Below, piece by piece: positions 45,215-53,807 of a DNA stretch of 64,000 nt (position 1 is its first letter; every line of letters begins with the position of its first letter). The DNA lies in assembly GCA_023459275.1 (NCBI GenBank), contig JAEWVC010000008.1, positions 80,409 to 144,408 on the forward strand, given 5' to 3'. Both the position numbers and the translations under genes were made by a program. Source of the stretch: Bacillota bacterium (lineage in GTDB: Bacteria > Bacillota > Clostridia > Christensenellales > Aristaeellaceae). A model generated the notes under the pieces. That model did no database searches. It was not told the origin of the DNA and worked only from the letters and a program-made list of their open reading frames with translations.

Positions 45215-46666
45215 ATGGCCACGCAAAAAAGGCGGTTCACACTGAAGCAGATCTGTGCGCTTTTTATAATGATATATTTCCTGACTGCCGGCTTTTTGTA
45301 CTGGATCGTTCATGAAAGCTTTGCGCATGCCTACGTCAAAACCGAGGCAATCTCCACCCAATACGGGATCAGCGATCTGAAGGCGGGGGAGCAGATTGAG
45401 CAGGCTCTTCCGGCCAAATCCGGACCCATTGAAAGCATTACCGTTTCGCTGGCTTTTACGGGCGGCTCCGGCAATGTCCTTGCGGAATTTCTGGATGATG
45501 GCCAAGTGCTTGGCAGTACGGAAATCATAAACGACGGCGATCCTACGATGCACAGCATTTTTGCCTCGCTGAACACCCCTGTTGATGCGGCGCGGGCAGA
45601 TGTACTCCGCCTTACGGTGCTTCCGGGGGCAACGGAAGGCGGCGTGACGACGATCGGCTATGGAACCTCCATCGATGTCGGCAAATTTGAGGTGGAGCAA
45701 ACCTTCGGGCTCAATGGCCTCACGGTTCGGCAAACGCCTGTGTACGGGATGCTGAGTTACGCCTTGTCAATCCGGCTGGACCTTGGGGCCGCGCGGTTGT
45801 ATTGGCCCGTCTGCCTTGCTTTAGGCGCCCTGCTTGCCGCCTACTGCGCCTACGCCTGCCATCGGGAGAGGAAAGGGAAGTCTTCGTTTGCAACGATTAT
45901 CATCGACATGTGGAGACACTACGCGTTCCTGATGTCGCAATTGATTTCCAGGGACTTCAAGACAAAATACAAGCGGTCGGTGCTGGGCGTTTTGTGGAGC
46001 TTTCTGAACCCAACGCTTACCATGCTCGTTCAATTTGTTATCTTCAGCACGCTGTTCAAAAGCAGCATTGACAATTTCCCGGTTTATCTCCTGTCCGGCA
46101 TTATCATTTTCAACTACTTCAATGAGTCGGTCAGCCAGGGTATGACGAGCATTGTGGGCAATACAAGCCTGCTTACGAAAGTGTATATTCCCAAATACAT
46201 CTTTCCAATTTACAAGGTATTGTCGTCTACGATCAATGTGGGGATATCCCTTTTACCGCTTTTTTTGGTGATGATCGTTACAGGCGTACATTTTACAAAA
46301 GCCATCCTCTTGCTGCCGCTAATTCTCGGTTTTGTGATGGTGTTCAGCATGGGAATGAGCATGCTCCTGAGTTCGGCCATGGTCTTCTTCCGGGATACGC
46401 AGTTTCTCTGGGGAGTGCTGGCAATGCTCTGGAATTTTTTGACGCCGATCTTCTACCCGGAATCCATCATCCCCATCGCCTACCGGACACTTTACCATAT
46501 GAATCCCATGTATCAGTATGTCTACTTTCTGCGCACAATCATACTGGATGGGCTGTCGCCCGCACCCATTAATTATGGTTACTGCATGCTTGCCTCGGCA
46601 GTCATGTTCTTTCTGGGCATGTTTGTCTTTAAAAAGACGCAGAACCGCTTTTTGCTTTATCTTTGA
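45215..46666 (+). CDS. ABC-2 polysaccharide exporter permease with extra extracellular domain
   Basis: The C-terminal roughly 260 residues of this 483-residue protein are a standard Wzm/TagG-type ABC-2 permease: SRDFKTKYKRSVLGVLWSFLN, then six hydrophobic helices and GMSMLLSSAMVFFRDTQFLW. The N-terminal roughly 220 residues are unusual: one transmembrane helix (ICALFIMIYFLTAGFLYWIV), a beta-rich domain of about 150 residues with a jelly-roll look (SLAFTGGSGNVLAEFLDDGQ), and a second helix (LYWPVCLALGALLAAYC). The start follows AAAGGA. The ATPase gene follows after 22 bp. The extra domain probably lies outside the cell and may handle the emerging polymer. Confidence 0.85.
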   Translation: MATQKRRFTLKQICALFIMIYFLTAGFLYWIVHESFAHAYVKTEAISTQYGISDLKAGEQIEQALPAKSGPIESITVSLAFTGGSGNVLAEFLDDGQVLGSTEIINDGDPTMHSIFASLNTPVDAARADVLRLTVLPGATEGGVTTIGYGTSIDVGKFEVEQTFGLNGLTVRQTPVYGMLSYALSIRLDLGAARLYWPVCLALGALLAAYCAYACHRERKGKSSFATIIIDMWRHYAFLMSQLISRDFKTKYKRSVLGVLWSFLNPTLTMLVQFVIFSTLFKSSIDNFPVYLLSGIIIFNYFNESVSQGMTSIVGNTSLLTKVYIPKYIFPIYKVLSSTINVGISLLPLFLVMIVTGVHFTKAILLLPLILGFVMVFSMGMSMLLSSAMVFFRDTQFLWGVLAMLWNFLTPIFYPESIIPIAYRTLYHMNPMYQYVYFLRTIILDGLSPAPINYGYCMLASAVMFFLGMFVFKKTQNRFLLYL

Positions 46667-46688
46667 CCGTCAAGAAAGGAATACAGCC

Positions 46689-47429
46689 ATGCAGCCGATT
46701 ATTGACGTCTCCCACATAACGATGCGCTTCCGGATGGATCCCAACAAGGCCAATAGCCTGAAGGAGTGGTTTGTTTTATTGCTGTCGGGCAAGCGGACGC
46801 ATAAGGACTTTTACGCGCTTGACGACATCAGCTTTCAGATATACCCGAGGGAGGTCGTTGGGATCATCGGGCTAAACGGCTCAGGGAAAAGCACGTCCCT
46901 GAAGGTGATCTCCGGGATCCTGAAGCCCACTTCCGGTACGGTCCATGTGGGTGCCCGAATCGTTCCGATGCTTGAATTGGGCAGCGGCTTTGATATGGAG
47001 CTCACAGGCAGGGAGAACATTTACCTCAACGGCTCCATCCTGGGCTACAGCAAGGAATTTCTGGCGGATAAGGCGCCATCGATCCTTGAATTCAGCGGGC
47101 TCCAGGAATTTATCGATATGCCGCTGAAAACATACTCCTCCGGCATGCTGATGCGCCTGGCATTTTCGGTGGCAACCCTGGTGGAGCCGGAGATTCTGAT
47201 CGTGGATGAGATTCTGGCGGTGGGGGACGAGGCATTTCAGAGCAAAAGCCGTGCCCGTATGATGGAATTGATGGGCGGGGGTACCACTGTATTGTTTGTT
47301 TCCCACGCCCTGGAACAGATACGGAATATGTGCAGCCGGGTTATTTGGCTTGACCATGGCAAGGTGAAAATGATCGGCAAAGCCGATGATGTTTGTGATG
47401 CGTATCATCAGTCCATGTCCGGACTTTGA
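46689..47429 (+). CDS. ABC-type polysaccharide/polyol exporter ATPase (Wzt/TagH-like)
   Basis: This 246-residue ATPase has Walker A GLNGSGKST, a signature segment YSSGMLMRLAFS and Walker B LIVDEILAVGD. It also has the YALDDISFQIYPREVVG start of the polysaccharide-exporter subgroup. It lacks the C-terminal carbohydrate-binding domain of full-length Wzt, as in RfbB/TagH-type systems. The start follows AAAGGA. It partners the ABC-2 permease directly upstream. The remains of a glycosyltransferase gene follow 17 bp after its stop. Confidence 0.92.
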   Translation: MQPIIDVSHITMRFRMDPNKANSLKEWFVLLLSGKRTHKDFYALDDISFQIYPREVVGIIGLNGSGKSTSLKVISGILKPTSGTVHVGARIVPMLELGSGFDMELTGRENIYLNGSILGYSKEFLADKAPSILEFSGLQEFIDMPLKTYSSGMLMRLAFSVATLVEPEILIVDEILAVGDEAFQSKSRARMMELMGGGTTVLFVSHALEQIRNMCSRVIWLDHGKVKMIGKADDVCDAYHQSMSGL

Positions 47430-47446
47430 CGGATGGTTCGCGGCCG

Positions 47447-47635
47447 ATGGCGGAGCAAGCATGCGATTGGAGTAAGTACCCGGAGACCGTGAGCGTGACC
47501 CTGCCCTGCTACAATGATGGAGAATACATCGGGCAGGCGGCAAATCCGCCACGGGCTAAGACGTACCGGCGGATTGAGCTTGTTGTGGCATAGGGCTGTG
47601 CGGATACTGGAAAGAATACAAATCAAGCGCTTACG
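47447..47635 (+). pseudogene. Decayed GT2 glycosyltransferase remnant
   Basis: From ATG 47447 the frame reads 48 codons to TAG 47591-47593. The translation VSVTLPCYNDGEYIGQA followed by RRIELVVA matches the beginning of a GT2 enzyme (normally ...IELVVVDDGSTD). After the stop the same frame continues GCADTGKNTNQALT, a degraded version of the D-D-G-S-T-D nucleotide-binding strand, and then similarity ends. The rest of the gene is missing. It indicates that this polysaccharide locus was once longer. Confidence 0.7.
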
Positions 47636-47642
47636 CCAGGAT

Positions 47643-47683
47643 GCCCCCAAGAAACATGGGGGCAGGCACAACTGCCGCCCCCA
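47643..47683 (+). terminator. Terminator with alternative pairing after the exporter genes
   Basis: TGGGGGC (47657-47663) can pair with GCCCCCA downstream (47677-47683), strengthened by GGCA/TGCC inside, and is followed by TTATTTACCCTATTTTT. The same TGGGGGC can instead pair with an identical GCCCCCA upstream (47643-47649). The rest of the 47430-47775 gap holds only the glycosyltransferase remnant. Confidence 0.6.
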
Positions 47684-47775
47684 TTATTTACCCTATTTTT
47701 CTGCGCCCTCACGCCTTTGGCGCGGCCGCGCAGGGCATTCCGAAAAAGCCTGTGATCCCTGCTCGGAATAACATT

Positions 47776-48804
47776 TCATTGTTTCCCAACAAACGCGCAC
47801 AGCAGCCGCAGCGTATTTTCCACGCCCAGCCGGTGGGTGCGCTCGTACCCGTGGGAGGCGAATACCCCGGGGCCGATGAGGGCGTGGCGCGCCTCCAGCC
47901 CGGCCCGAAGCGCCGTGGCGGTATCCGAGGAATATTTGGGGTAGATGTCCACCGCGTAGCGCAGCCCGTTTTCCCTGGCCAGCGCGATCAGTTCGTTGGT
48001 CAGATCAAAATTGAAGGGCCCGGCGGAATCCTTGGCGCAGATGGACACCATGGTCTCATCGCAGTTCAAATCATCGCCCACGCAGCCCATGTCCACGGCG
48101 ATCATGTCGCTGAAATCCGCGGGGAGGCTGCCGGAAGCGCCGTGTCCCACCTCCTCGTATACTGTAAACATGATATACACTGCCCGGGCCGGGACTGTTT
48201 CCCCGCCCTTGATCAATTGTGCCAGGGCAAGCAATACCCCGCTGGAAGCTTTGTCGTCCAGGTGGCGGCTCTTGATGAAGCCGGATTCCGTGACCACGGT
48301 CCTGGCGTCCCAGCTTAAAAAATCCCCGGCCGCGATGCCCAGCGCCTTCACGTCCTCCGCGCTTTTTACCATCTCGTCCAGCACAATCTCCAGGGTTTCG
48401 TCATCCCGTTTCAGCTCCGTGATATCCCCGTATACGTGCCGGGAGGCTTTTGTGGGCTGCACCGTGCCGGAATACACCCTGCCGTCCCTTGTGTGGACCA
48501 GGCAGTTCTCGTTTTCGATGGCGTTGTCGTTATAGCCGCCCACCTGGGTGTAGCGCAGCCGGCCGTTGGGCTTTACAGACCGCACCATGCCCCCCAGCGT
48601 GTCCACATGGGCGCTTAGCAAAAGCGGGTTCCCCTCCCCGCCCAAATAGCAGGTCACCGTGCCTTTTCTGGTGTGCTGCGGCGCATAGCCCATGCCCTTG
48701 AGCGTATTGATCAAATAAGCTTCCGCCCCGGCGGTAAACCCCGTGGGGCTGGGCGTCCCGCACAGCGCCTGGATATAGGCTACCGCCTCGTCCGTTCCGC
48801 GCAT
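47776..48804 (-). CDS. M42 family metallopeptidase (PepA/FrvX-like)
   Basis: This 342-residue cobalt- or zinc-dependent aminopeptidase of the tetrahedral-particle family has metal and catalytic motifs SAHVDTLGGMV, the bridging Asp in HLDDKASSGVLLA, the Glu pair in YEEVGHGAS, AVDMGCVGDD and the C-terminal ASHGYERTH. It starts MRGTDEAVAYIQALCGTPSPTGF, where ATG 48804 follows AAAGGAGGA. It is a single gene on the minus strand between the polysaccharide module and the histidine kinase, and likely has a housekeeping role in peptide turnover. Confidence 0.93.
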   Translation of the reverse strand: MRGTDEAVAYIQALCGTPSPTGFTAGAEAYLINTLKGMGYAPQHTRKGTVTCYLGGEGNPLLLSAHVDTLGGMVRSVKPNGRLRYTQVGGYNDNAIENENCLVHTRDGRVYSGTVQPTKASRHVYGDITELKRDDETLEIVLDEMVKSAEDVKALGIAAGDFLSWDARTVVTESGFIKSRHLDDKASSGVLLALAQLIKGGETVPARAVYIMFTVYEEVGHGASGSLPADFSDMIAVDMGCVGDDLNCDETMVSICAKDSAGPFNFDLTNELIALARENGLRYAVDIYPKYSSDTATALRAGLEARHALIGPGVFASHGYERTHRLGVENTLRLLCAFVGKQ

Positions 48805-48890
48805 CCTGATTTCCTCCTTTTGTATGCTTGGGAAAGCATAGCACACGCGCCCCCGCCGCGCAAGGGGGGAGGGAGAGCACGCATGTGGAA

Positions 48891-48928
48891 GCGGGAAGGG
48901 GACTTTTTGAAAAAAGCCCCCTTCCCGC
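48891..48928. repeat. 38-nt hairpin repeat, copy 1
   Basis: The arms GCGGGAAGGGG (48891-48901) and CCCCTTCCCGC (48918-48928) enclose TTTTTGAAAAAAG. The same 38-nt design occurs at 63955-63992 with compensating changes in the stem. It lies in the 414-bp gap 48805-49218 upstream of the M42 gene and the kinase promoter. Apart from a promoter near 49100, nothing else was seen in this gap. Confidence 0.65.
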
Positions 48929-49091
48929 ACCCATCCCTGAAAAACTTCATAAGGGCCTATGCAAAACGAAAATTCTTGATTGGTGAAGAATCAACGCCGA
49001 CCGGCGCAACGACGAAATAATGTTTGAAAATAGTATCCGCAGCGAATACGCCAAAACACTCCCGCCGCGTCAAAGACCGCCGCGTTACGGC

Positions 49092-49120
49092 TTGTCCGTA
49101 TGCTGTATTTATGATATGAT
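49092..49120 (+). promoter_or_regulatory. Promoter of the hybrid histidine kinase
   Basis: TTGTCC (49092-49097), a 17-bp spacer and TATGAT (49115-49120), about 99 nt before the kinase ATG. The long leader shows no recognised riboswitch. Confidence 0.68.
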
Positions 49121-49218
49121 AAAAGCAAAAATCTATAAAAATGGGAAAACCCCGGCCGTGTGCCTGCAAATCGAAAACACTCTCATCTTATTTCAGCTAA
49201 AGAAGGGGGTATACAGAT

Positions 49219-52062
49219 ATGAAACAGAATACCTTCGCCTCCTTATGTACCGATGAGTACAGGCTCCTGTTCGAATCCATCGACGAGGGGGTCGTTATCC
49301 TTGAAAAGGCGGATTCTCCGCCCGGTGGGCGCATTGATTTCCGCCTTGTTCTTGTCAATCCGGCATTTGAAAAAATCACGGGGTTTTCAGGCGTTACCGG
49401 CAAAACGGTGCTTGCGGTGCTGCCAGGGGCGGCCGGCGGCTCCCTGCGGATTTATGATGAAATACTTGTGTCCCGGCAGCCGGCCCGGTTTGAAACCTAC
49501 GAGCCGGCGCTTGGCCGGTGGTTCAGCGCCTATGCTTTTCCCTTCGGCGCGCCGGGGCAAAACAGGATCGCGCTGATCTTCCGCGATATCAGCGCGGCCA
49601 AAAAAACCGAAACTCTGCTTCAGGAGGCAGCGGACCTCCAGGCCTATAAACTCAGGCTCAGCGATACCTTGCGGCCCCTTACGGACGCTGTCAGGATTCA
49701 GCACGAAGCCGCGCGCATCCTGGGGGAGCATTTGGGCCTGAGCCGCGTGGGCTACGGCGAGTTGATGGAGGGCGGCCATCTCTCTTTTCAATGGAATTAC
49801 ACGGCCGCGGGGTTTCCCGCGTTTGCCGGACGTTTCCGCGCAAGCGGTTATGGCCCGGGCTTTCTTGCGGCGCTTATACAGGGCGATCCGGTTGTTATCC
49901 CCGATATCGCCGATGCGGCGGAACTTTCGCCCGCGGCACGGGACAGCTATTTGAAATTTGGCATCGCCGCGCTGGCGGGAGCGCCGCTTTTTGAGGACGG
50001 CCGGTTTGTGGCGGTGCTCGCCATGTGCCACCCCGCGCCCCGGGTATGGACCCCGCGGGAGCTTGCGCTGCTTTCGGAAACGGCGGAGCGCACCTGGGCG
50101 GCGGTCGCAAGGGCCAGGGCGGCGGCGGAGTTCAAGGAAAGCGAGCAAAAATACCACGATCTTTTCTCCTCCATCGACGAGGGCTTTTGCATCGTTGAGG
50201 TTTTGTTTGACGGGGCGGGCCAGCCCGTTGATTACCGCTTCCTGGAGGTGAATCCGGCGTTCCAGCAGCAGACGGGGCTTAAGGATGCCGCTGGGCGCCG
50301 CATGCGGGAAATGGCCCCGGGCCATGAGAAGCACTGGTTTGATATCTATGGCCGCATCGCCCTGACAGGGGAGCCCGCCCGCTTCCAGGACCCGGCCAAA
50401 GCCCTGGGCCGCTACTACGATGTTTACGCCTTCCGGGTGGGGGAGCCTGCGCAGCGCCGGGTAGCCATCCTTTTCAAGGATATCACAGAGAGCAAGAAAA
50501 CCGAGGAGGAACTCAAAAAAAGCGTGGGCAGGCTGCAAGCACTGACGCTGGCCAGTGCAAACGTCGTCTTCCGCATGAGCCCGGACTGGCATTGCATGAC
50601 CGAGCTGTTGGGAAACGGATTCCTTGCGGATACCAGGAAGCCCAGCCAGAGCTGGATGGACAAATACATCCACCCGGACGACCGTATATTTGTAGCCGGT
50701 GTGATTGCGGAATGCATCAAGGAAAAAAAGATGTTCAATTTGGAGCACCGGGTGCGCAAGGCGGACGGAAGCATCGGCTGGACGCATTCCCGGGCCGTTC
50801 CGCTGCCGGATGAAAACGGCGGGATCAAGGAATGGATCGGCATGGCCTATGACATCACGGAGCAAAAGGCCGCGGAAGAAACGCTTAGGGAAAGCGAAAA
50901 CCGTGCCAGGGCGCTTATCAGCCGGCTTGAGGAGGCAGATGCCAACAAGGACCGGTTTTTGAGCGTGCTGTCCCATGAACTGCGCAACCCCCTGGCCGCC
51001 ATTACGGTTGGCCTTTCCATTTTAAGCACCCCGGAGCAAAGGGAGCAGGCCGCAAATGTGATGGAGATTATGCACCGCCAAATCCACCAGCTTACAAAGC
51101 TGGTGGACGACCTGCTGGACCTTACGCGCATCACCCACAACAGGATCACACTCAAAAAGGAGCCCATCCTGCTCGGCGAGATCCTGCGGGGCGCCGCGGA
51201 GGATATTCAGCCAGAGTTTGCGAAAAAAAACGTGAAGCTGTCGCTGGATATCCCGCCGCGGCCTGTTTTTCTGAACGCCGACCCCGTCCGCATCGCGCAA
51301 TGCGCCGGAAACCTTCTGCACAACGCCTTGAAGTATACCCCGGCCCAGGGAAGCGTATGGCTGTCGCTTCATGAGGAGAATGGGGAAGCTGTCTTAACCG
51401 TCCGGGACAACGGCGGCGGCATCAGCCCGCAGATGCTTCCCGTGCTGTTTGAACCCTTTACCCAGGCCGATGATTCTCTGGCCAGGTCCGACGGCAGCGG
51501 GCTGGGGCTGGGCCTGTCCATTGTCAAGGGGATTGTTAAACTGCATGGCGGCAGCATATCGGCATCCAGCGACGGGCCGGGAAAGGGCGCGGTATTCACC
51601 CTCCGCCTGCCGGTTACCAGGGCGGAAGCCAGGCAGCCCGGAAACACGAAAATAACGGAGCCCCCGCAAGGGCTCCGGGTATTGGTCATTGAGGACAGTG
51701 AGGACCAGGCGGAGCTTTACGGCACCATGCTCCGCTTGCTGGGGCACGTGGTGTATACCGCCCGCGACGGCGCGCAAGGAATTGAAAAAGCAAAAAAAAT
51801 CAAGCCGGACGTGATCCTGTGCGACATCGGCCTGCCCGGGGAAAGCGGGTATGAGGTGGCCGGGGCGATCCGGAAGCAGGGCCTTACGGATGCCCTGCTT
51901 ATCGCCCTCACAGGGTACGCGGGGGACCGGGACATCCGTCTGGCGATGGAAAGCGGCTTTGACCGCCACCTGGCCAAGCCTGTCCAAGGGAAGGAACTCC
52001 AAAAAATATTTTTGGAAGGCAGACGAACACATGCGGAAAATGATCCGGGTATTAATCGTTGA
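49219..52062 (+). CDS. Hybrid sensor histidine kinase with PAS-GAF-PAS-PAS input
   Basis: This 947-residue soluble kinase has a first PAS near 15-120 (LLFESIDEGVVILEKA), a GAF-like domain near 150-290, a second PAS near 305-425 (LFSSIDEGFCIVEVLF) and a PAS_3 domain near 440-560. HisKA follows with phosphoacceptor His586 in LSVLSHELRNPLAAI. HATPase shows NLLHNALKYTP, VRDNGGGISPQM and GSGLGLGLSIVKG. A C-terminal receiver has Asp869 in LCDIGLPGESGYEV. No transmembrane segment is seen, so it senses cytoplasmic cues. It overlaps the small receiver gene by 32 bp, a likely phosphorelay partner. The start follows AGAAGGGGG. Confidence 0.93.
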   Translation: MKQNTFASLCTDEYRLLFESIDEGVVILEKADSPPGGRIDFRLVLVNPAFEKITGFSGVTGKTVLAVLPGAAGGSLRIYDEILVSRQPARFETYEPALGRWFSAYAFPFGAPGQNRIALIFRDISAAKKTETLLQEAADLQAYKLRLSDTLRPLTDAVRIQHEAARILGEHLGLSRVGYGELMEGGHLSFQWNYTAAGFPAFAGRFRASGYGPGFLAALIQGDPVVIPDIADAAELSPAARDSYLKFGIAALAGAPLFEDGRFVAVLAMCHPAPRVWTPRELALLSETAERTWAAVARARAAAEFKESEQKYHDLFSSIDEGFCIVEVLFDGAGQPVDYRFLEVNPAFQQQTGLKDAAGRRMREMAPGHEKHWFDIYGRIALTGEPARFQDPAKALGRYYDVYAFRVGEPAQRRVAILFKDITESKKTEEELKKSVGRLQALTLASANVVFRMSPDWHCMTELLGNGFLADTRKPSQSWMDKYIHPDDRIFVAGVIAECIKEKKMFNLEHRVRKADGSIGWTHSRAVPLPDENGGIKEWIGMAYDITEQKAAEETLRESENRARALISRLEEADANKDRFLSVLSHELRNPLAAITVGLSILSTPEQREQAANVMEIMHRQIHQLTKLVDDLLDLTRITHNRITLKKEPILLGEILRGAAEDIQPEFAKKNVKLSLDIPPRPVFLNADPVRIAQCAGNLLHNALKYTPAQGSVWLSLHEENGEAVLTVRDNGGGISPQMLPVLFEPFTQADDSLARSDGSGLGLGLSIVKGIVKLHGGSISASSDGPGKGAVFTLRLPVTRAEARQPGNTKITEPPQGLRVLVIEDSEDQAELYGTMLRLLGHVVYTARDGAQGIEKAKKIKPDVILCDIGLPGESGYEVAGAIRKQGLTDALLIALTGYAGDRDIRLAMESGFDRHLAKPVQGKELQKIFLEGRRTHAENDPGINR

Positions 52063-52414
52063 CGATAACAGGGATCTTGCGGATCTGCTGGCCGGCGCGC
52101 TGAACTCCAAGGAGGGTATCCGCATAGCGGGCGTTTGCTATTCCGGCTACCAGGCCATTCAAATGCTCCAGGCGAAGAAGGTGGACGTCGTTTTGCTGGA
52201 TGTCATCCTGCCTGAGCTCAGTGGGTTCCAGGTGCTGGCGCAGATCAGAGAGCTTGGCCCCAACCCCCCCGCCGTGATCCTGATGACCGCGCTGGGGGAA
52301 GGGCTTGTGATGAAAAATCCGCAGGCGCTTGGCGCGGCCAGCGTTCTGACAAAGCCGGTGCCCTTGCAGGTCCTGCTGGACAGCATCCGCGGCGCTTGCG
52401 CGGACAGGCCGTAA
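52031..52414 (+). CDS. Stand-alone receiver-domain response regulator
   Basis: This 127-residue single-domain receiver has an acidic pocket in VLIVDDNRDLADLL, phosphorylation site Asp57 in VVLLDVILPELSGF and the conserved lysine in LTKPVPLQ. The sequence resembles Spo0A-type receivers, but no DNA-binding or enzymatic output follows, since the stop comes directly after the receiver. It begins inside the kinase gene (32-bp overlap), so the two are translationally coupled. It may relay phosphate, as Spo0F does, or act by protein contact. ATG 52031 follows GGAAGG; a second ATG three codons later is possible. Confidence 0.88.
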   Translation: MRKMIRVLIVDDNRDLADLLAGALNSKEGIRIAGVCYSGYQAIQMLQAKKVDVVLLDVILPELSGFQVLAQIRELGPNPPAVILMTALGEGLVMKNPQALGAASVLTKPVPLQVLLDSIRGACADRP

Positions 52415-52442
52415 ACCGCGCTTATATGATTGTAAAATATTG

Positions 52443-53807
52443 TTAGGCCAATATGGCCCCGCCCCGCAAAAGCTCCGCCCGCACATCTTTTGCCGGCACG
52501 CTTTGCAAGGAGATGCCGCTTTGCACTGCTTTTGCCGCCAGGATGCCCGCGGCCTCCCCCACCGCCATGCAGGTGGGCATGATCCGCTGGGAACCCAGGG
52601 ATTCCGAATCCATTGAGATGCACCGCCCGCTGAAGAGCAGCCCATCGACATCACGGCTTATCAGGCAACCCATGGCGATGCCGTAGGGCTTTTTGACCTC
52701 CCGCAAAATGGTGCCGCTGCCCTCGCCGTTGTGGATGTCCACCTTGTAGCCCCCCAGGGCGACGGTGTCCTTAGGCACCGCGCCGCTTAGCACCTGATCA
52801 ATGCGCAGGGTATCTACGCCCGCAAAGCGCCTGGATTCCCGGATGCCGATGGCGGGGCTGATGCTGTCCAGACGGCAGTTTTCAAAGCCGGGCACGTATT
52901 TTTGAAACATGTCCACGATGCCGGGGATCTGCAGGTGCCCCTCGATCTCGCCGTTGGTCAGGCTGTCAATGTCGCTGCCGTCGCAGCCGGGCACCCGCAC
53001 GGTGTTTACAAATACCTTGCCCGGGATGGTGGAATTGATGTAGATGATGTTTTCCCGCAATACCGGCAGGTGACGCTCCCGGCGCAATTGCTCCAAGTAC
53101 GCCTGCATGCCTACAAACACATGGTTGGGCGTTGACCGCCACAGGGCGGTGTCGTAGCCCCTGCCCACGGTCACGGTATCCAGTTGCCGCATGTTCTCCG
53201 GGTGTGCGTCCAGAAATTGAAAGAATTTCTCCTCCTCCACCCCAAGGAGGGAAAACATCACCGTGGGCGGCTGCAAAACGCCTGTTCCCGCCGCGCCCTT
53301 TTCATAGGAAGCGCCGCAAAGATAGCCAAGGTCGCCGTCCCCTGTGGCGTCCACAAACACATCCGCCTCAATCACCGTGCGCGCACCCTTGCCGGTCAAG
53401 GCAACGCCTGTAAGCCGTCCGTCCGTGATAAAGGCGTCCGTCAGTTCGCTGTGCAAAAGCAGCCGGATACCGGCCTCCTTGCACTTTTGAAACAGGAGCA
53501 GCTTCAGCATTTCGGGGTGCAGGATGGTAATGGAGTTGTGCATGGGGCAGCGGCTGTGGCCATAGCAGTACCCCGCCTTGATAAGATCATCCGCAAATTC
53601 CTGGGCGATGCCGCCGATGATCCTGCGGCCGTTCTGGTCCAGATACCCGAGTAACGGCAGGCCCATCACCAAGTTTCCGCCCAGGTGTCCGTTGCGCTCC
53701 GCCAAAATAACCTTCGCGCCCTGCCGGGCTGCGGAAAGCGCCGCCGTCACCCCGCCGGGGCCCGCGCCGATCACCGCCACATCACAGGTAATTGTTCTTT
53801 CGTTCAT
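52443..53807 (-). CDS. FAD-dependent oxidoreductase (FAD_oxidored type), copy 3
   Basis: This 454-residue flavoprotein has VAVIGAGPGGVTAALSAARQG, LAERNGHLGGNLVMG, FVDATGDGDLGYLCG and LFSGRCISMDSESLGSQR near the end. The start ATG overlaps the stop of the upstream regulator gene by 4 bp (ATGA) and follows AGGGAGGT, so it is co-translated with the LacI-type chimera. It converges with the receiver gene, with a 28-bp gap. It may oxidise the same sugar that the divergent importer brings in. Confidence 0.87.
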   Translation of the reverse strand: MNERTITCDVAVIGAGPGGVTAALSAARQGAKVILAERNGHLGGNLVMGLPLLGYLDQNGRRIIGGIAQEFADDLIKAGYCYGHSRCPMHNSITILHPEMLKLLLFQKCKEAGIRLLLHSELTDAFITDGRLTGVALTGKGARTVIEADVFVDATGDGDLGYLCGASYEKGAAGTGVLQPPTVMFSLLGVEEEKFFQFLDAHPENMRQLDTVTVGRGYDTALWRSTPNHVFVGMQAYLEQLRRERHLPVLRENIIYINSTIPGKVFVNTVRVPGCDGSDIDSLTNGEIEGHLQIPGIVDMFQKYVPGFENCRLDSISPAIGIRESRRFAGVDTLRIDQVLSGAVPKDTVALGGYKVDIHNGEGSGTILREVKKPYGIAMGCLISRDVDGLLFSGRCISMDSESLGSQRIMPTCMAVGEAAGILAAKAVQSGISLQSVPAKDVRAELLRGGAILA

